Origin: CAVPDE01 sp963707125
GTDB taxonomy: Bacteria; Desulfobacterota; DSM-4660; Desulfatiglandales; HGW-15
Reading direction: 5' to 3'
Assembly: GCA_963707125.1 (NCBI GenBank)
Contig: CAVPOU010000015.1
Location: forward strand, 248,001-312,000
Length of the DNA: 64,000 nt
The first letter of the stretch is position 1. The number at the start of each line of letters is the position of its first letter. Made by a program: the position numbers and the translations under genes. Below are positions 62,370 through 64,000 of this stretch, piece after piece. The notes under the pieces were generated by a model, which saw only the letters and a program-made list of their open reading frames with translations, was not told the DNA's origin and made no database searches.

Positions 62370-63611
62370 TTATGCCCCGAGCCCTCCCATGATTCTCTCC
62401 AGGCTCCCCATGCCCAGACCCAGGGCTCGGCTGGCGCACCAGTGAATTGCCGCTGCGATGAGCGCGCAGGCAGGAAGGTGGATGACCCAGGCCATGATCA
62501 GGTTCTTTCCGAGAATCCACCAAGGGGTTGCTCTCTGGCCGCCTGCTCCTGTCCCGAGGACACAAGCCTTCACAAGATGATTCGGGCTCACAGGGCCGCC
62601 CAAAAGGTTAGCGCCTGCCAGAACCACCCCTGCGGTCACCTGGGACGTGAAAGAATGGACAGGCTGAATCTTGAAGTTTTTTCCGCTCAGAATTCTGGCA
62701 ATCTTCCACCCTCCGACCGGAACGCCTGCCGCAAGGCTGGCCGAGCACCCCACGATCACCCAAAGCGGGATTTGCCCTTCGCTCAATGACCCTGACGACA
62801 AAAGAAGCATCAGGATGACCGCCGCGGATTTCTGGGCATTGTTGGCCCCGTGGCCCATGCCTTCGAAAAGGAGGCTCAGCCCCTGCAGCCTTATCCACAG
62901 CCCTCCTGGCTCTCTATCAAGAGGTGCGCCAAGAGGCTTTCCGACGACTGGGTTCCCTTCCACTGGTGGGAGGGGATAAAGGGGAGGGGGAAATGAGGAA
63001 CGCGAGGAATATTCACCATCTTTTCCACCCCCACCCTTGCCCCTGGTCGCCTTCGGCGCCGCCAGAGGCGGGTAAACCTCCCCCATCGAGGGGGAGGGAT
63101 TTCTGGAGATGCCTGAGAGCCTCGCAAGCTTCATTCCGAACCGCGCCACCAGGGCTCCAATGACCGGAGAGAGGAGCAGGAAGAAAATCACCTTGAATAG
63201 CAGGGTCCAGCCTTGGATGACTTCAAACCCGAAGGCGGCAGCGGCTCCCCCCAGCAACCCTCCGAGCAACGTGTAGGACGAACCGGAAGGCCTTCCCACC
63301 CACCAGGTCATCACATTCCACAAGGTGGCGCTGGCCACTCCTGAGACAAGGAAAAGACACAGGGGGATACGGTTTGAGGGTTGGATGATGGTCTTTTCCA
63401 GAAAGACTTCGCTCAGGGTAACAGCCACGGCTGACCCGTAAAGCAGAGGGCCGACAAAGACCGCGGCAGTGGCCAATAGGAGAGCTCTCTGAGGAGCTAT
63501 GGATCTCGACAGAACACTGGCTGCGACGAGATTGCCTCCGTCGTGCACTCCGGATACAAAAGCAAAAAACAATGCCAGCACAATGCCGAACGTAACCAGC
63601 AACTGTTCCAC
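62370..63611 (-). CDS. PiT-family inorganic phosphate permease with an in-frame repeat insertion
   Basis: A 413-residue carrier from GTG 63611, chosen because GGAGAGTAAG precedes it and TM1 starts at once; the frame upstream to 63752 is intergenic-type sequence. The two PiT signatures are GVHDGGNLVAASVLSRSIAP in TM1 and GMGHGANNAQKSAAVILMLL in the second half; SPNHLVKACVLGTGAG ends the second half. PiT proteins co-transport phosphate (or sulfate in some) with protons or sodium. Residues about 167-226 (NPSPSMGEVYPPLAAPKATR onward) are not PiT sequence: they translate a whole R2 repeat element lying in the central cytoplasmic loop, where it keeps the frame open. Confidence 0.88.
   Translation of the reverse strand: MEQLLVTFGIVLALFFAFVSGVHDGGNLVAASVLSRSIAPQRALLLATAAVFVGPLLYGSAVAVTLSEVFLEKTIIQPSNRIPLCLFLVSGVASATLWNVMTWWVGRPSGSSYTLLGGLLGGAAAAFGFEVIQGWTLLFKVIFFLLLSPVIGALVARFGMKLARLSGISRNPSPSMGEVYPPLAAPKATRGKGGGGKDGEYSSRSSFPPPLYPLPPVEGNPVVGKPLGAPLDREPGGLWIRLQGLSLLFEGMGHGANNAQKSAAVILMLLLSSGSLSEGQIPLWVIVGCSASLAAGVPVGGWKIARILSGKNFKIQPVHSFTSQVTAGVVLAGANLLGGPVSPNHLVKACVLGTGAGGQRATPWWILGKNLIMAWVIHLPACALIAAAIHWCASRALGLGMGSLERIMGGLGA
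62933..63113. repeat. R2 palindromic element inserted inside the PiT gene
   Basis: From GAGGCTTTCCGACGACTGGG to CTCCCCCATCGAGGGGGAGG this stretch is nearly the same as the intergenic element at 9017-9206, including AATATTCACCATCTTTT and CCCACCCTTGCCCCTGGTCG. It lies wholly within the permease reading frame and has no stop codon in that frame. Confidence 0.85.
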
Positions 63612-64000
63612 CTTACTCTCCGGCCTCGCGCCAATCTCCAAGGCGGAGCTTTGGCCGTATCCAAATCGAATTTTGAAATCCGAAGTCCGAAACGAATTAA
63701 AATTGATGACTCGAACAAGCGAATTTCGAATGAAAATGAAGTCAGAATCCATAACGATTCGAAAAGGCTGGATTCCGGCTGTCGGCGGAATGACGGAAAT
63801 TCATTTCCGACCTGCCCGCGAGGCCACCAAAGTCAGATTCCAATGTTAAAAGATTCGCGCTACGTCTAGGTGATGTGGCTGCCGATTCTTGGATATGCCC
63901 TTCGCGTGGCAGGCGGGCAGCTGCGGTTCGCTTTTGAACTTCTTCTCCAATCGAAGAGAAACCACAGCCTAAGACTCTAAACTGCTTGCTCTCTGCTCTT
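63612..64000. other. Right-end intergenic region with repeat fragments
   Basis: CCGAAGTCCGAAACGAATT-type words fill 63660-63745. Half of an R3 repeat lies at 63768-63799 (GGATTCCGGCTGTCGGCGGA), and a reversed R4 fragment at 63908-63937 (GGCAGGCGGGCAGCTGCGGT). No coding sequence is convincing. Confidence 0.5.

Overview
The window reads as a chromosomal segment of an anaerobic deltaproteobacterium (Desulfobacterota, of the sulfate-reducing or syntrophic kind). This placement is an inference from gene content: many Cache-sensor histidine kinases with single-domain receivers, sigma-54 activators, TauE/SafE and DASS anion permeases, AMP-forming acetyl-CoA synthetase, an oxalate/formate-type MFS carrier, LarE and YcaO proteins, and PEP-synthase-like proteins. 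Coding is dense on both strands, with intergenic gaps crowded by several families of short palindromic repeats. I see no rRNA, tRNA or CRISPR array.

Regions. 1-4.9 kb: a sulfur-transfer neighbourhood (TusA-like gene with its own sigma-54 promoter, divergent PAS/sigma-54 activator, LarE-like PP-loop protein, YcaO-TPR protein). 5.2-13.4 kb: two histidine kinase/receiver operons, a BioD-like/DRTGG protein and an orphan receiver. 13.5-16.2 kb: a TauE/SafE operon with small membrane proteins. 16.5-24.6 kb: a PEP-synthase-like protein, a kinase/receiver pair, and a GNAT-like protein divergent from a histone-deacetylase-family protein. 24.9-26.0 kb: a decayed IS110 transposase. 26.3-33.1 kb: OFA-type MFS carrier, acetyl-CoA synthetase, and a second deacetylase/GNAT pair. 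33.2-37.3 kb: a receiver-CBS protein with a kinase that has lost its phospho-accepting histidine, then a REP-associated tyrosine transposase (RAYT) between two arrays of its probable REP repeats. 37.3-44.4 kb: MFS carrier, Ca-type P-ATPase, second TauE cluster, small CBS protein. 44.8-55.1 kb: NtrC-type regulator, three kinases, two receivers and a DASS permease, all on the minus strand. 55.8-63.6 kb: second PEP-synthase-like paralogue, large TauE permease with a receiver, an AcuB-like CBS-ACT protein, and a PiT phosphate permease.

Functional themes. (1) Sensing: seven histidine kinases, five sharing one very similar Cache sensor, and eight receivers without DNA-binding domains, often beside anion permeases. 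(2) Acetate/acetyl-CoA: Acs, two deacetylases each beside a GNAT-like protein, and an AcuB-like protein together resemble the acuABC control of acetyl-CoA synthetase. (3) Sulfur transfer at the left end. (4) Repeat biology: a RAYT with at least five REP arrays showing compensating stem changes, and a separate GC-rich palindromic element present both between genes and, in frame, inside the PiT permease and an MFS carrier.

Five otherwise intact genes, all for membrane proteins, carry one- or two-nucleotide indels (14.28, 14.42, 27.57, 41.12, 42.82, 49.17 and 49.42 kb). They may be assembly errors or real lesions; I annotate the gene as it would read without them and say so each time.
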